Under the pieces are notes generated by a model that saw nothing but the letters and a program-made list of their open reading frames with translations, was not told where the DNA came from and searched no databases. The position numbers were made by a program, and so were the translations under genes. Positions 18,786 to 28,824 of a DNA stretch of 64,000 bases are shown in pieces. Position 1 is the first letter of the stretch. Each line of letters starts with the position of its first letter. Source of the DNA: Melissococcus plutonius ATCC 35311 (lineage in GTDB: Bacteria; Bacillota; Bacilli; Lactobacillales; Enterococcaceae); contig NC_015516.1 of the NCBI RefSeq assembly GCF_000270185.1, forward strand, positions 124,001-188,000, given 5' to 3'.

Positions 18786-19097
18786 ATGTTTGTTAAAAAA
18801 GGCGATAAAGTAAAAATTATCACTGGAAAAGATAAAAACAAAGAAGGCGTTGTGTTATCAGCGTTTCCTAAAAACGAAAAAGTGATTGTTGAAGGTGTTA
18901 ATATGATGAAAAAACATCAAAAACCTACACAATCAGCGCCACAAGGTGGCATTCTTGAAGTAGAAGCACCAATTCATGTTTCTAATGTAATGGTGATTGA
19001 TCCTTCAAATGGTGAAGCAACAAAAGTTGCGTATAAAGAAATTGATGGAAAGAAAGTCCGCATTTCTAAAAAAACAGGTGAAGCTTTAGATAAATAA
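18786..19097 (+). CDS. rplX: 50S ribosomal protein L24
   Basis: 103 residues, a KOW-motif assembly initiator of the 50S subunit. The KOW segment is [20 protein letters not shown] and the later segment [13 protein letters not shown] is typical. AAAGGAGGTG lies upstream of the ATG. Confidence 0.98.
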   Translation: MFVKKGDKVKIITGKDKNKEGVVLSAFPKNEKVIVEGVNMMKKHQKPTQSAPQGGILEVEAPIHVSNVMVIDPSNGEATKVAYKEIDGKKVRISKKTGEALDK

Positions 19098-19123
19098 TAC
19101 AACAAGGAAGGGGGACTTATTGA

Positions 19124-19663
19124 ATGAACCGCCTGAAAGAAAAATATGTAAATGAAATCATGCCAGCTTTAATGGAAAAATTTAATTATAGTTCTATTAT
19201 GCAAACACCAAAGATTGAAAAAATCGTTATAAATATGGGTGTAGGTGATGCTGTATCTAACGCTAAAAATTTAGATAAAGCAGTTGAAGAATTAGCTTTA
19301 ATCAGTGGACAAAAACCACTAATTACAAAGGCTAAAAAATCAATCGCGGGCTTCCGTTTGCGTGAAGGAATGCCAATTGGTGCAAAAGTTACATTACGTG
19401 GCGAAAGAATGTATGAATTTTTTGATAAATTAGTAACTGTTTCTCTACCTCGTGTACGTGACTTCCACGGAGTAAGTACAAAATCTTTTGATGGTAGAGG
19501 AAACTATACTCTAGGTGTTAAAGAACAATTAATTTTCCCAGAAGTTGATTATGATTTAGTAGATAAGGTACGAGGAATGGATATTGTTATTGTTACAACA
19601 GCGAACACGGATGAAGAATCTCGTGAGCTATTGGCACAACTAGGTATGCCGTTCCAAAAATAA
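19124..19663 (+). CDS. rplE: 50S ribosomal protein L5
   Basis: 179 residues. L5 binds 5S rRNA and contacts the P-site tRNA. The start [20 protein letters not shown] and the loop [21 protein letters not shown] are diagnostic. The ribosome site is AAGGAAGGGGG. It is followed after 18 bases by rpsN. Confidence 0.98.
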   Translation: MNRLKEKYVNEIMPALMEKFNYSSIMQTPKIEKIVINMGVGDAVSNAKNLDKAVEELALISGQKPLITKAKKSIAGFRLREGMPIGAKVTLRGERMYEFFDKLVTVSLPRVRDFHGVSTKSFDGRGNYTLGVKEQLIFPEVDYDLVDKVRGMDIVIVTTANTDEESRELLAQLGMPFQK

Positions 19664-19681
19664 CAAAAGGAGGCGAACTAC

Positions 19682-19867
19682 TTGGCTAAACAATCAAAAA
19701 TTATTAAAAGTGAACGCCCAGCAAAATATTCAACACAAAATCATACACGTTGTGAACGTTGTGGACGTCCACGTTCAGTGTATCGTAAATTTCATCTTTG
19801 CCGTATTTGCTTCCGCGAACTTGCCTTTAAAGGTCAGATTCCCGGCGTGAAGAAAGCTAGCTGGTAA
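19682..19867 (+). CDS. rpsN: 30S ribosomal protein S14, zinc-binding type
   Basis: 61 residues, the short zinc form (type Z). Four cysteines are present as CERC and CRIC, 16 residues apart, so this is the zinc-dependent housekeeping version and not the zinc-free long paralogue induced under zinc starvation. The start is TTG behind AAAGGAGGCG, a weak start codon compensated by a strong ribosome site. Confidence 0.97.
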   Translation: MAKQSKIIKSERPAKYSTQNHTRCERCGRPRSVYRKFHLCRICFRELAFKGQIPGVKKASW

Positions 19868-19897
19868 AATAATTCGCATAAAGGAGGTAAACAGTTA

Positions 19898-20296
19898 ATG
19901 TCTATGACAGACCCAATTGCAGATTTTCTAACTCGTATTCGTAATGCAAATATGGTTAAACATGAGAGTTTAGAAGCTCCTGCATCAAAAATCAAACGTG
20001 ATATTGCGGAAATCTTGAAACGTGAAGGATTTATTCGCGATGTTGAATACATTCAAGATGACAAACAAGGCGTTATTCGTGTTTTTCTGAAATATGGTAA
20101 AGACAACGAACGTGTTATTACTAACTTGAAACGTATTTCTAAACCAGGATTACGTGCTTATGTTAAAGCTGATGAGGTGCCTAAAGTCCTAAATGGCTTA
20201 GGAATTGCTCTTATTTCAACCTCTGAAGGTGTTATTACTGATAAAGAAGCTAGATCAAAAAATATTGGCGGCGAAGTGCTTGCCTACGTATGGTAA
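19898..20296 (+). CDS. rpsH: 30S ribosomal protein S8
   Basis: 132 residues. S8 is a primary 16S rRNA binder of the platform and, in E. coli, the translational repressor of the spc operon. The start [20 protein letters not shown] and the C-terminal [23 protein letters not shown] are diagnostic. The ATG follows AAAGGAGGTAAAC; a second ATG lies two codons later. Confidence 0.98.
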   Translation: MSMTDPIADFLTRIRNANMVKHESLEAPASKIKRDIAEILKREGFIRDVEYIQDDKQGVIRVFLKYGKDNERVITNLKRISKPGLRAYVKADEVPKVLNGLGIALISTSEGVITDKEARSKNIGGEVLAYVW

Positions 20297-20326
20297 TTCA
20301 AAGAATACACAAGGAGGTGTCTCTAA

Positions 20327-20863
20327 GTGAGTCGTATTGGAAATAAAATTGTTGTTTTACCTGATGGAGTAGAAGTTACCCAAAAAGGAAACAACATAAC
20401 TGTTAAGGGACCAAAAGGTGAATTAACACGTGAATTTTCTAGTGATATTAAAATGAATATTGATGGAAAAGAAGTTGTATTTACACGTCCTAACGATAGT
20501 AAAGAAATGAAAACTATTCACGGTACTACTCGTGCCAATTTTAACAATATGGTTGTAGGTGTTAGTACTGGATTTGAAAAAGCTCTTGAACTTATTGGGG
20601 TAGGATATCGTGCCCAGGTTCAGGGAAATAAATTAACATTAAACGTTGGTTACTCTCATCCAGTAGAAATTGTACCACCTGCAGGTATTACTGTTGAGGT
20701 TCCTTCAAATACGCAAGTAATTGTTAAAGGAATTAATAAAGAACAAATTGGCGAATTAGCTGCTAAAATTCGTGGTATTCGTCCACCAGAACCTTATAAA
20801 GGCAAAGGAATTCGCTATGTTGGTGAATATGTACGCCGTAAAGAAGGTAAAACTGGAAAATAA
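20327..20863 (+). CDS. rplF: 50S ribosomal protein L6
   Basis: 178 residues made of two repeated alpha-beta domains. L6 supports the factor-binding region near the sarcin-ricin loop. The start [17 protein letters not shown] and the C-terminal [20 protein letters not shown] are diagnostic. The start is GTG behind AAGGAGGTG. Two small hairpins follow before rplR. Confidence 0.98.
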   Translation: MSRIGNKIVVLPDGVEVTQKGNNITVKGPKGELTREFSSDIKMNIDGKEVVFTRPNDSKEMKTIHGTTRANFNNMVVGVSTGFEKALELIGVGYRAQVQGNKLTLNVGYSHPVEIVPPAGITVEVPSNTQVIVKGINKEQIGELAAKIRGIRPPEPYKGKGIRYVGEYVRRKEGKTGK

Positions 20864-20865
20864 AC

Positions 20866-20906
20866 CATTCTTATAAATGAATGGGTATAAAAAGCTGAAT
20901 ATTCAG
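20866..20906 (+). other. two small hairpins between rplF and rplR
   Basis: CCATTC pairs with GAATGG at 20866-20885, and GCTGAATATTCAGC at 20893-20906 is a perfect palindrome. No T tract follows, so termination is unlikely; they may be processing or stability elements in the long mRNA. Confidence 0.4.
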
Positions 20907-20929
20907 CATAAATTAAAGAGGTGACTATT

Positions 20930-21286
20930 GTGATAATAAAACCAGATAAAAATAAAACACGTCAAAAAAGACATCAACGTGTACGTAACAAAATCTCTGG
21001 TACTGCTGAGTGCCCACGCTTGAACGTGTTTCGTTCTAATAAAAACATCTACGCTCAAATTATTGATGACGTAGCGGGTGTGACGCTAGCAAGTGCCTCT
21101 GCCTTAGATAAGGAAATTACAGGTGAAACAAAAACTGAAAAAGCAGCTTCTGTTGGTGAATTAATTGCTAAACGTGCTGCAGATAAAAAAATTAAAAAAG
21201 TAGTCTTTGATCGTGGTGGCTATCTTTACCATGGTCGCGTACAAGCTTTAGCCGAAGCAGCTCGTGAAAATGGGCTAGAATTCTAA
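20930..21286 (+). CDS. rplR: 50S ribosomal protein L18
   Basis: 118 residues. L18 binds 5S rRNA with L5 and L25. The core [20 protein letters not shown] and the end [21 protein letters not shown] are diagnostic. I chose the GTG at 20930, six bases after AGAGGTG; the GTG at 20921 lies inside that ribosome site. The chosen start yields the usual length. Confidence 0.96.
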   Translation: MIIKPDKNKTRQKRHQRVRNKISGTAECPRLNVFRSNKNIYAQIIDDVAGVTLASASALDKEITGETKTEKAASVGELIAKRAADKKIKKVVFDRGGYLYHGRVQALAEAARENGLEF

Positions 21287-21305
21287 AAAGGAGGGAACAC
21301 CATAC

Positions 21306-21815
21306 GTGATGGCTTATACTTATATTGATCCAAAAAACTTGGAATTAGAAGACCGTGTTGTTGCCATTAATCGTGTAACTAAAGTTGTTAAAGGTGGACG
21401 TCGTTTACGTTTTGCTGCTTTAGTTGTTGTTGGCGATAGAAATGGTCATGTTGGTTTTGGGACTGGTAAAGCGCAAGAAGTACCAGAAGCAATTCGTAAA
21501 GCAATTGAAGATGCAAAGAAAAATCTAATAGAAGTTCCAATGGTTGGTTCTACTATTCCTCATGAAGTAATTGGAATCTTTGGTGGCGGACAAATCCTTA
21601 TGAAACCTGCTGTAGCCGGTTCAGGAGTTGCTGCTGGCGGACCAGTTCGTGCTGTATTGGAATTAGCTGGTGTAGCAGATATTACTTCTAAATCATTGGG
21701 TTCAAATACACCAATCAATGTGGTTCGTGCGACTATTGATGGATTAAAACAATTAAAAAGAGCTGAGAATGTAGCAGCACTTCGTGGCAAGTCTATAGAA
21801 GAATTAATTGGATAA
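21306..21815 (+). CDS. rpsE: 30S ribosomal protein S5
   Basis: About 169 residues. S5 works in translational fidelity and mRNA unwinding with S3 and S4; the spectinomycin region is [20 protein letters not shown]. The later loop [23 protein letters not shown] is typical. Two starts are adjacent: GTG at 21306, 11 bases after GGAGG, and ATG at 21309, 14 bases after it. I list the first for spacing, but the second is possible. Confidence 0.96.
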   Translation: MMAYTYIDPKNLELEDRVVAINRVTKVVKGGRRLRFAALVVVGDRNGHVGFGTGKAQEVPEAIRKAIEDAKKNLIEVPMVGSTIPHEVIGIFGGGQILMKPAVAGSGVAAGGPVRAVLELAGVADITSKSLGSNTPINVVRATIDGLKQLKRAENVAALRGKSIEELIG

Positions 21816-21829
21816 GGAGGACTAAAAGC

Positions 21830-22009
21830 ATGGCTGAATTAAAAATTACTTTAAAACGCAGTGTTATCGGACGTCCTCAAAACCAACGTCAAACCATAAA
21901 AACATTGGGACTTGGAAAAATAAATAGTACAGTGACAAAACCTGCCAATGATGCAATCAAAGGTATGGTTAAAACTGTTGCGCATTTAGTGGACGTAGAA
22001 GAAATTTAA
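21830..22009 (+). CDS. rpmD: 50S ribosomal protein L30
   Basis: A short 59-residue gene that begins [20 protein letters not shown] and ends AHLVDVEEI. The signature [10 protein letters not shown] is present. The ATG follows AAGGAGGAC, 14 bases after rpsE. L30 is a small globular 50S protein close to 5S rRNA. Position between rpsE and rplO is the standard order. Confidence 0.97.
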   Translation: MAELKITLKRSVIGRPQNQRQTIKTLGLGKINSTVTKPANDAIKGMVKTVAHLVDVEEI

Positions 22010-22068
22010 TGTGCCGTTAAACAATTAAGGAATTAATGAATAGAGATTATTAAGGAGGTGCCAAACTA

Positions 22069-22509
22069 ATGAAACTTCATGAATTAAAACCAGCTGAAGG
22101 ATCACGTCATGTACGCAATCGTGTTGGACGTGGAACTTCATCCGGCAATGGTAAAACTTCTGGTCGTGGACAAAAAGGTCAAAAAGCGCGTTCAGGCGGT
22201 AGTATCCGTTTAGGATTTGAAGGTGGACAAACTCCTTTATTCCGTCGCATACCAAAACGCGGATTTACAAATATTAACCGTAAGGATTATGCTGTGATCA
22301 ACTTAGATGTATTAAATACATTTGAAGATGGTGCTGAAATAACACCAGTGATCTTGAAAGAAAAAGGAATTGTTAAAGATGAAAAAGCAGGGATAAAAGT
22401 GCTTGCTAACGGGGAATTAACAAAGAAAGTGAACGTAAAAGTGGCAAAATTCTCTAAATCAGCTCAAAAAGCTATTGAAGCTGCTGGTGGTTCAATCGAG
22501 GTGATTTAA
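22069..22509 (+). CDS. rplO: 50S ribosomal protein L15
   Basis: 146 residues. L15 is a late-assembly 50S protein with a long basic N-terminal extension: [20 protein letters not shown] followed by [28 protein letters not shown] lies ahead of the ATG. Its stop codon shares a base with the secY start, so secY translation is coupled to it. Confidence 0.98.
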   Translation: MKLHELKPAEGSRHVRNRVGRGTSSGNGKTSGRGQKGQKARSGGSIRLGFEGGQTPLFRRIPKRGFTNINRKDYAVINLDVLNTFEDGAEITPVILKEKGIVKDEKAGIKVLANGELTKKVNVKVAKFSKSAQKAIEAAGGSIEVI

Positions 22510-23804
22510 TGTTTCGACTATTAAATAACGCTTTTAAGGTAAAAGACATTAGATCAAAACTTTTTTTCACTTTGTTTGTTTTATTTGTGTTCCGATTAGG
22601 AACACATATTACCGTTCCTGGAGTAGATGCGAAGGGATTATCCGATTTAAGTAATCTTCCATTTTTGAATATGTTGAATATGGTTAGTGGTAGTGCCATT
22701 CAAAATTTCTCAATTTTTTCAATGGGTGTCTCTCCCTATATTACTGCTTCAATTATTATTCAATTATTACAAATGGACATTGTACCAAAATTCGTTGAGT
22801 GGTCAAAACAAGGCGAAGTAGGACGTAAGAAATTAAATCAAGCAACACGTTACCTAACTATCGTATTAGGTATTGCTCAATCTATGGGAATTACGGCTGG
22901 ATTTAATAGCTTAAGTCAGACAGGAATTGTTAAACATCCTTCTTTTGGAACTTTTGTTATGATTGCTGTTATTCTAACTTCAGGGACAATGTTTGTTACT
23001 TGGTTAGGAGAACAGATTACTGAGAAGGGAATCGGTAATGGTGTTTCTATGATTATCTTTGCAGGAATCATTTCAAGATTACCAGATTCGATCAAAAGTT
23101 TAGTGGATGATTATTTTATCAATATTGAATCTTCCAAAATTTGGCAATCTGTTATCTTCATGCTGATTTTAATTATTGCAATTTTGGTTATTGTTACGTT
23201 TGTAACTTTTTTTCAACAAGCAGAAAGAAAAATACCAATTCAATATACAAAACGAATGACTGGTGCACCAACAAGCAGTTATTTACCTTTAAAAGTTAAT
23301 GCTGCAGGTGTTATTCCTGTTATTTTTGCCAGTTCATTAATTGCGACACCGAATGCACTTTTGCAGGCATTTACAAAATATTCAGGTGAAGGTTGGTACG
23401 ATGTTATGACTAAAATTTTTAGTTATAATACAGTACCTGGTGCAACTGTTTATACTGTATTAATCGTTGCCTTTACGTTTTTCTATGCATTCGTACAAGT
23501 AAATCCTGAGAAATTAGCTGAAAACTTACAAAAACAAGGTAGTTATATTCCAAGTGTTAGACCAGGCAAGGGAACTGAGAGTTATGTTTCCAGTGTGTTA
23601 ATGCGATTAAGTGTTGTAGGAGCTATTTTTCTAGGACTAGTTGCTTTGTTACCAATTATTGCTCAAATGATCTGGAAATTACCTCAATCTATAGGTCTTG
23701 GGGGAACCAGTTTATTAATTGTAATTGGAGTAGCTCTTGAAACTGCAAAACAATTAGAAGGACTAATGCTAAAACGTCGGTACGTTGGTTTTATTAACAA
23801 ATAA
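22509..23804 (+). CDS. secY: protein translocase channel subunit SecY
   Basis: 431 residues with ten predicted membrane helices. SecY forms the protein-conducting channel with SecE and SecG and binds SecA. The N-terminal part carries RLGTHITVPGVD, the plug region lies near NLPFLNMLNMVSGSAIQNFS, and the cytoplasmic loop around RKIPIQYTKR contacts SecA or the ribosome. The end VGFINK is typical. It overlaps rplO by one base. A 9-bp hairpin follows. Confidence 0.98.
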   Translation: MFRLLNNAFKVKDIRSKLFFTLFVLFVFRLGTHITVPGVDAKGLSDLSNLPFLNMLNMVSGSAIQNFSIFSMGVSPYITASIIIQLLQMDIVPKFVEWSKQGEVGRKKLNQATRYLTIVLGIAQSMGITAGFNSLSQTGIVKHPSFGTFVMIAVILTSGTMFVTWLGEQITEKGIGNGVSMIIFAGIISRLPDSIKSLVDDYFINIESSKIWQSVIFMLILIIAILVIVTFVTFFQQAERKIPIQYTKRMTGAPTSSYLPLKVNAAGVIPVIFASSLIATPNALLQAFTKYSGEGWYDVMTKIFSYNTVPGATVYTVLIVAFTFFYAFVQVNPEKLAENLQKQGSYIPSVRPGKGTESYVSSVLMRLSVVGAIFLGLVALLPIIAQMIWKLPQSIGLGGTSLLIVIGVALETAKQLEGLMLKRRYVGFINK

Positions 23805-23817
23805 GAATTAGAATTGT

Positions 23818-23840
23818 GTGTTGAGGTTATTCCTCAACAC
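23818..23840 (+). other. hairpin between secY and adk
   Basis: GTGTTGAGG pairs perfectly with CCTCAACAC around a TTATT loop. There is no T tail, so it is more likely an mRNA processing or partial attenuation element between secY and adk than a full terminator. Confidence 0.5.
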
Positions 23841-23909
23841 CATTCTCGCATATAGTTTGACTCACTTATTTATAAAATAGGTCTGTCTTTGAAAATGGGA
23901 GGAAAACAA

Positions 23910-24557
23910 ATGAATCTCATCTTAATGGGTTTACCAGGTGCTGGAAAGGGAACACAGGCAGAAAAAATTATTGCTGCTTATAATATTCCTCATATTTCAA
24001 CTGGTGATATGTTTCGAATAGCAATGAAAAATAAAACAGCACTGGGATTAAAAGCAAAATCATATATGGATAAGGGCGAACTGGTACCAGATGAAGTAAC
24101 AAATGGTATTGTAAAAGAACGCTTGGCACAACTAGACACAGAAAAAGGGTTTTTGTTGGATGGGTTTCCAAGAACGCTTGATCAAGCAAAAACACTTGAT
24201 GTCATTATGAAAGATTTAAATAAAAAAATAGATGCTGTTATCGATATTCATGTAAATGAAGAATTATTGATTGAACGCTTGGCTGGACGCTTTATGTGTC
24301 GTTCTTGTGGCGCAACATATCATAAGATTTTCAATCCACCACAAACTGATGAGACTTGTGATCGTTGTGGTGGTCATGAATTTTATCAAAGAGAAGATGA
24401 CAAACCAGAAACGGTCAAAAAACGTTTAACTGTCAATATTAACAATAGCCTACCAATTGTTGATTATTATGATAATCAGAAAGTATTGTATAAGGTTGAT
24501 GGCAATAATGATATTGATGTTGTCTCCTCAGAAATAAATAAAATTATTGATAAATAA
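23910..24557 (+). CDS. adk: adenylate kinase
   Basis: 215 residues. The enzyme interconverts AMP plus ATP and two ADP. The P-loop is GLPGAGKGT (residues 7-15), the AMP site is STGDMFR, and the LID domain carries four cysteines in CRSCGATYH and CDRCGG, so it binds a structural zinc as in many Gram-positives. I chose the ATG at 23910 after GGGAGGAAAAC; the upstream in-frame ATG overlaps the ribosome site. It belongs to the secY-adk-infA part of the cluster. Confidence 0.97.
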   Translation: MNLILMGLPGAGKGTQAEKIIAAYNIPHISTGDMFRIAMKNKTALGLKAKSYMDKGELVPDEVTNGIVKERLAQLDTEKGFLLDGFPRTLDQAKTLDVIMKDLNKKIDAVIDIHVNEELLIERLAGRFMCRSCGATYHKIFNPPQTDETCDRCGGHEFYQREDDKPETVKKRLTVNINNSLPIVDYYDNQKVLYKVDGNNDIDVVSSEINKIIDK

Positions 24558-24602
24558 CACGAATCATTCTTCACAGTTTACCATTGTTGTATTCAGTTTT
24601 TC

Positions 24603-24631
24603 TTGCCAATTAAAGTCATTTGTGATATAAT
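24603..24631 (+). promoter_or_regulatory. promoter before infA
   Basis: TTGCCA and a perfect TATAAT are 17 bases apart, with an upstream TG giving an extended -10 (TGATATAAT). It can drive infA-rpmJ-rpsM-rpsK-rpoA-rplQ independently of the S10 promoter. A leader of about 125 bases follows. Confidence 0.8.
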
Positions 24632-24762
24632 TAATCGGTCCGTATTATAGGCTTTATGACAAATTAAATTGAGAATTGTTTAGTTGAATTTTCTGGTGGG
24701 AGCTGGAGTTTCCGCCGTTTTATCGTGTGAAAACGCGAAACAAGTACAAGGAGGTACTGTGC

Positions 24763-24981
24763 GTGGCAAAAGATGATATGATTGAAATTGAAGGTACAGT
24801 CGTCGAAACTTTGCCGAATGCAATGTTTAAAGTTGAATTAGAAAATGGCCATGAAGTACTTGCTCATGTTTCTGGAAAAATTCGTATGCATTACATTCGA
24901 ATATTACCAGGAGATAAGGTAACTGTAGAGTTGTCGCCATATGATTTAACTCGTGGTCGAATCACTTATCGCTTTAAATAA
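24763..24981 (+). CDS. infA: translation initiation factor IF-1
   Basis: 72 residues forming a single OB fold that occupies the ribosomal A site during initiation. The sequence [20 protein letters not shown] is diagnostic. The start is GTG at 24763, seven bases after AAGGAGGTACTGTGC begins; an earlier in-frame ATG would add an unrelated dozen residues. It is the first gene after the internal promoter. Confidence 0.97.
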   Translation: MAKDDMIEIEGTVVETLPNAMFKVELENGHEVLAHVSGKIRMHYIRILPGDKVTVELSPYDLTRGRITYRFK

Positions 24982-25012
24982 TTGTACTCCGTAAAATCAA
25001 GGAGGTATTATC

Positions 25013-25129
25013 ATGAAAGTAAGACCATCAGTAAAACCAATGTGTGAACATTGTAAAGTAATTCGCCGTAATGGACGTGTTATGGTCATTTGCTCAGCAA
25101 ATCCAAAACATAAACAACGTCAAGGATAA
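25013..25129 (+). CDS. rpmJ: 50S ribosomal protein L36
   Basis: A 38-residue gene. The protein [20 protein letters not shown] continues with a third Cys (VMVICSANP) and His in PKHKQRQG, the zinc ligands of the Cys3-His type, so it is the zinc form. AAGGAGG precedes the ATG. Position between infA and rpsM is standard. Confidence 0.97.
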   Translation: MKVRPSVKPMCEHCKVIRRNGRVMVICSANPKHKQRQG

Positions 25130-25146
25130 TAGGAGGTGTAGGAAAT

Positions 25147-25512
25147 ATGGCTCGTATTGCAGGAGTAGATATTCCTCGTGATAAACGTGTAGTAGTTTCA
25201 CTTACTTATATTTATGGTATTGGAAATACTACTGCAAAAAAAATATTGGCAGATGCTGGTGTATCTGAAGATGTTCGTGTACGTGATTTAACCAATGAAC
25301 AGACAGATGCGATCCGCGCACAAGTGGACAATTTAAAGGTTGAAGGCGATCTTAGACGCGAAGTAAACCTAAACATTAAACGTTTAATAGAAATTGGTTC
25401 TTATCGTGGTATTCGTCATCGTCGTGGATTACCTGTTCGTGGACAAAATACTAAAAACAATGCACGTACTCGTAAAGGTCCAGCTCGTACGATAGCAGGC
25501 AAGAAAAAATAA
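25147..25512 (+). CDS. rpsM: 30S ribosomal protein S13
   Basis: 121 residues. S13 forms the head-to-50S bridges and touches the P-site tRNA with its basic tail. The start [20 protein letters not shown] and the end [20 protein letters not shown] are diagnostic. TAGGAGGTG lies ahead of the ATG. Confidence 0.98.
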   Translation: MARIAGVDIPRDKRVVVSLTYIYGIGNTTAKKILADAGVSEDVRVRDLTNEQTDAIRAQVDNLKVEGDLRREVNLNIKRLIEIGSYRGIRHRRGLPVRGQNTKNNARTRKGPARTIAGKKK

Positions 25513-25539
25513 TTCCTAAGTGAAGGAGGTTAGAACTTC

Positions 25540-25929
25540 ATGGCAGTAAAAAAAGTTAGTCGTAAACGCCGTGTAAAAAAGAATATAGAAGCAGGGATTG
25601 CACATATCCATTCTACATTCAATAATACAATTGTAATGATTACTGACAGTCACGGAAACGCTTTGGCATGGTCATCAGCAGGAGCTTTGGGTTTTAAAGG
25701 TAGTAAAAAATCAACACCTTTTGCCGCTCAAATGGCTGCAGAAGCTGCAACTAAAGCAGCAATGGAACATGGATTGAAAACTGTTGAAGTTACCGTAAAA
25801 GGACCAGGTTCTGGACGTGAAGCAGCAATTCGTTCATTACAAGCAACTGGTTTAGAGGTAACAGCAATTCGTGACGTAACTCCAGTCCCTCATAATGGAT
25901 GTCGCCCTCCAAAACGCCGTCGTGTTTAA
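25540..25929 (+). CDS. rpsK: 30S ribosomal protein S11
   Basis: 129 residues. S11 shapes the mRNA exit channel of the platform. The segments [20 protein letters not shown] and [18 protein letters not shown] are diagnostic. GAAGGAGG is the ribosome site. It is followed by rpoA after 83 bases. Confidence 0.98.
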   Translation: MAVKKVSRKRRVKKNIEAGIAHIHSTFNNTIVMITDSHGNALAWSSAGALGFKGSKKSTPFAAQMAAEAATKAAMEHGLKTVEVTVKGPGSGREAAIRSLQATGLEVTAIRDVTPVPHNGCRPPKRRRV

Positions 25930-26012
25930 TAATAAGCGTCACTCATTTTGAGTTAATGAAAAAAAGGTCATTGAACAAGACACTTTTCGTTTTGAAAGGG
26001 GTATAGATAAGA

Positions 26013-26951
26013 ATGATTGAATTTGAAAAACCAAGAATTAAAAAAATTGATGAAGATAGAGATTATGGTAAGTTCATTGTAGAACCATTGGAAAGAGGCT
26101 ATGGAACTACTTTAGGAAATTCTCTACGTCGTATTTTATTATCTTCTTTACCAGGAGCTGCTATTACCAATATTCAAATTGATGGTGTTTTACATGAATT
26201 TTCAACCGTTCCAGGTGTTAGAGAAGACGTGACCCAAATTATTTTGAATATTAAAGGCCTAGCATTAAAACTATATGGTGAAGGAGAAAAAACCCTTGAA
26301 ATCGATATTACAGGACCTACTACAGTAACTGCCGGTGATATTATTGTTGACAGTGATGTAGAAATTCTTAATAAAGATATGGTTATATGCAACGTTTCGG
26401 AAAAAGCTACTTTCCATGCTCGTTTAACAGTGAAACCAGGTCGTGGCTATGTTCAAGCTGACGAAAATAAAAAGGAAGATATGCCTATCGGTGTTCTCCC
26501 AGTTGACTCTATTTATACACCAGTTCGTCGTGTGAACTATCAAGTAGAAAATACACGTGTAGGTCGACATGATGATTTTGATAAATTAACAATGGAAATA
26601 TGGACAGATGGCTCTATCATTCCTCAAGAAGCGTTAAGTCTAGCAGCAAAAATTATGACTGAACATTTAGATATTTTTGTTAATCTAACAGATGAAGCAA
26701 AAAATGCTGAGATCATGATTGAAAAAGAAGAAACGCAAAAAGAGAAAATGTTAGAAATGACAATCGAAGAACTAGATTTATCTGTTCGATCCTATAACTG
26801 TTTAAAACGTGCAGGTATTAATACCGTACAAGAACTTACAAATAAATCTGAACCAGAAATGATAAAAGTACGTAATTTAGGACGTAAATCTCTTGAAGAA
26901 GTGAAGTTAAAATTACATGACTTAGGTTTAGGCTTACGTAAAGATGATTAA
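26013..26951 (+). CDS. rpoA: RNA polymerase alpha subunit
   Basis: 312 residues. The N-terminal domain (about 1-230) drives dimerisation and core assembly, with [22 protein letters not shown] near the start. The C-terminal domain (about 245-312) binds UP elements and activators; its helices include [21 protein letters not shown] and [15 protein letters not shown] with the DNA-contact residues. AAAGGGG precedes the ATG at moderate spacing. Confidence 0.98.
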   Translation: MIEFEKPRIKKIDEDRDYGKFIVEPLERGYGTTLGNSLRRILLSSLPGAAITNIQIDGVLHEFSTVPGVREDVTQIILNIKGLALKLYGEGEKTLEIDITGPTTVTAGDIIVDSDVEILNKDMVICNVSEKATFHARLTVKPGRGYVQADENKKEDMPIGVLPVDSIYTPVRRVNYQVENTRVGRHDDFDKLTMEIWTDGSIIPQEALSLAAKIMTEHLDIFVNLTDEAKNAEIMIEKEETQKEKMLEMTIEELDLSVRSYNCLKRAGINTVQELTNKSEPEMIKVRNLGRKSLEEVKLKLHDLGLGLRKDD

Positions 26952-27104
26952 CACTGTTTACAAATATAACTAATTAGTTGTTTTAATTACTAATTATCCG
27001 TAGTAGACTACATAAGTAAAAGCAACTATTTTATCGAATAGTCTAGCGGTTTTGCAAACTATTTGTAAGTTTGTAATGAAAAGAAACGAAGGAGGGTACC
27101 CTAC

Positions 27105-27485
27105 GTGAGTTATCGTAAATTAGGACGCACATCTAGTCAACGTAAGGCAATGTTGCGTGATTTAACGACTGATTTAATTATTAATGAACGAATTGTTACG
27201 ACAGAAGCTCGTGCAAAAGAAGTTCGTTCAACAGCAGAAAAAATGATTACTTTAGGTAAAAGTGGAGATCTTCACGCTCGTAGACAAGCAGCTGCTTTTG
27301 TACGTAACGAAGTTGCTAGCGTGCATGAAGAAGAAGATACAATTGTTGTTGAATCAGCATTGCAAAAATTATTTAATAATTTAGCACCTCGTTATGAAGA
27401 ACGTAAGGGCGGTTATACACGTATCTTAAAAACAGAACCAAGACGTGGCGATGCTGCACCTATGGTAATCTTGGAACTTGTCTAA
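27105..27485 (+). CDS. rplQ: 50S ribosomal protein L17
   Basis: 126 residues, last gene of the ribosomal run. L17 sits near the tunnel exit. The start [19 protein letters not shown] and the end [20 protein letters not shown] are diagnostic. The start is GTG behind GAAGGAGGG. The 153-base gap after rpoA holds no clear terminator, so both are on one transcript. Confidence 0.98.
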   Translation: MSYRKLGRTSSQRKAMLRDLTTDLIINERIVTTEARAKEVRSTAEKMITLGKSGDLHARRQAAAFVRNEVASVHEEEDTIVVESALQKLFNNLAPRYEERKGGYTRILKTEPRRGDAAPMVILELV

Positions 27486-27563
27486 TATGGATGTATTTTT
27501 CACTTTATAGATGATTCTTTTAGAGTGTTATGATGTTGGAGGTAACTCCGAGTCTAGCTCAGC

Positions 27564-27619
27564 TTCACCTGCAAAGAAAAGCTTTGCAGGTGAACGCTCA
27601 TCATATAGGGTGTTTTTTT
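27564..27619 (+). terminator. first terminator after rplQ
   Basis: TTCACCTGCAAAG (27564-27576) pairs perfectly with CTTTGCAGGTGAA (27582-27594) around a 5-base loop. A T7 run follows only 18 bases later, so the stem may act with additional outer pairing (ATGATG with CATCAT). Confidence 0.7.
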
Positions 27620-27644
27620 GTTTTTTAATTAGAATATAATAACT

Positions 27645-27694
27645 AAAAAAGTTATATAGGTAAGAATTTTATTTTCTTGTCTTATAACTTTTTT
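27645..27694 (+). terminator. second, AT-rich terminator after rplQ
   Basis: AAAAAAGTTATA pairs with TATAACTTTTTT, with further inner pairing of GGTAAGAA and TTCTTGTC. The right arm ends in T6. It works in both directions by symmetry and backs up the first hairpin. Confidence 0.65.
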
Positions 27695-27987
27695 ATTTAA
27701 CTTATAGATTTTTAAATTTTTTATATGTTTTAATTGAATAGTTATTGCTGTATCCTTAAATAGTAAACTATATTTTTATTTTTTAATTAAAATATAATTA
27801 ATTTCAAGATCCTATGAACATTGGCCCAATTATATTGAATAAAAATTTACTTAGGGTTTTTAATCCATATTTTTAAGAATTACAACTCATTTTATATGCA
27901 TTATTAATGACTAGATAAAAATTTAAATTGAAAAAGTCTGTATTTTTTGATAGGGTTAGTAAGAATAAATTATTTAAGGAGTGAACA

Positions 27988-28824
27988 ATGCAACCAATTA
28001 TTGAATTAAAAAATATTAGTTTTAGTTATCAGCCTGAAGATACACCGATATTGAAAAATATCTCTTTTTCTATTAAAAAAGGCGAATGGATTGCAATTGT
28101 TGGACATAATGGTTCCGGAAAATCTACCTTAGCAAAGACAATTAATGGTCTATTATTACCTGATGAAGGTGATGTTATCATTGATGGAAATAAATTAAAT
28201 GAAGCAAATATTTGGGAAATACGTCAAAAGGTTGGTATGGTTTTTCAAAATCCTGACAATCAGTTTGTCGGTGCGACGGTCGAAGATGATATTGCTTTTG
28301 GGTTAGAGAACCAAGGAATCCCAAGAGATGAAATGGTATTACGAGTAAAAAATGCTTTAGAGAAAGTCCGTATGACAGAATTTGTAACACGTGAACCTGC
28401 ACATCTGTCTGGTGGACAGAAACAGCGAGTAGCCATTGCAGGTATTGTTGCATTACGTCCTGCTATCATCATTTTAGATGAAGCAACTAGCATGTTAGAT
28501 CCAGAAGGTAGAGAGGAAGTAATTGCTACCATTCGTGCTATAAAGGAGAAAAACAATCTAACGGTTATTTCTATTACACATGATATTTCTGAAGCAACAC
28601 ATGCAGATAGAATTTTAGTTATGAAACAAGGTGAGTTAATCAAAGTAGATACACCTAAACAAATTTTTGCAAATGAAGATCAGTTAGCAAACTGGGGACT
28701 TGATATTCCATTCTCAGAAAAATTGAAAAAAGCACTAAAAAAATATGATATTGAATTACCAGAAGAGTATTTACCAGAAGAAAGGTTGGTGGATTGGTTA
28801 TGGACATTCGTTTTGAACAAGTAG
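27988..28824 (+). CDS. ecfA1: ECF transporter ATPase A1
   Basis: 278-residue ATP-binding subunit of the shared energising module that serves several vitamin-specific S components. Walker [11 protein letters not shown]-loop VFQNPDNQF, signature LSGGQKQR and Walker [10 protein letters not shown] are intact. It forms a heterodimer with EcfA2. AAGGAGTG precedes the ATG. Its end overlaps ecfA2 by 25 bases. The C-terminal extension [15 protein letters not shown] is typical for the A1 type. Confidence 0.96.
   Translation: MQPIIELKNISFSYQPEDTPILKNISFSIKKGEWIAIVGHNGSGKSTLAKTINGLLLPDEGDVIIDGNKLNEANIWEIRQKVGMVFQNPDNQFVGATVEDDIAFGLENQGIPRDEMVLRVKNALEKVRMTEFVTREPAHLSGGQKQRVAIAGIVALRPAIIILDEATSMLDPEGREEVIATIRAIKEKNNLTVISITHDISEATHADRILVMKQGELIKVDTPKQIFANEDQLANWGLDIPFSEKLKKALKKYDIELPEEYLPEERLVDWLWTFVLNK

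Larger units (their letters stand above)
27486..27987. other. non-coding gap after the ribosomal cluster
   Basis: Two hairpins end the ribosomal transcript (27564-27594 and 27645-27694). The remaining 290 bases are very AT-rich and show no ORF. A promoter for the ecf genes is expected but I cannot single one out. Confidence 0.55.

Noticed and set aside
28178-28643. Long minus-strand ORFs opposite ecfA1 and similar mirror ORFs elsewhere, such as 11239-11736 and 61158-61475
   Set aside because: They lie fully inside well-supported genes on the other strand and show no family sequence.
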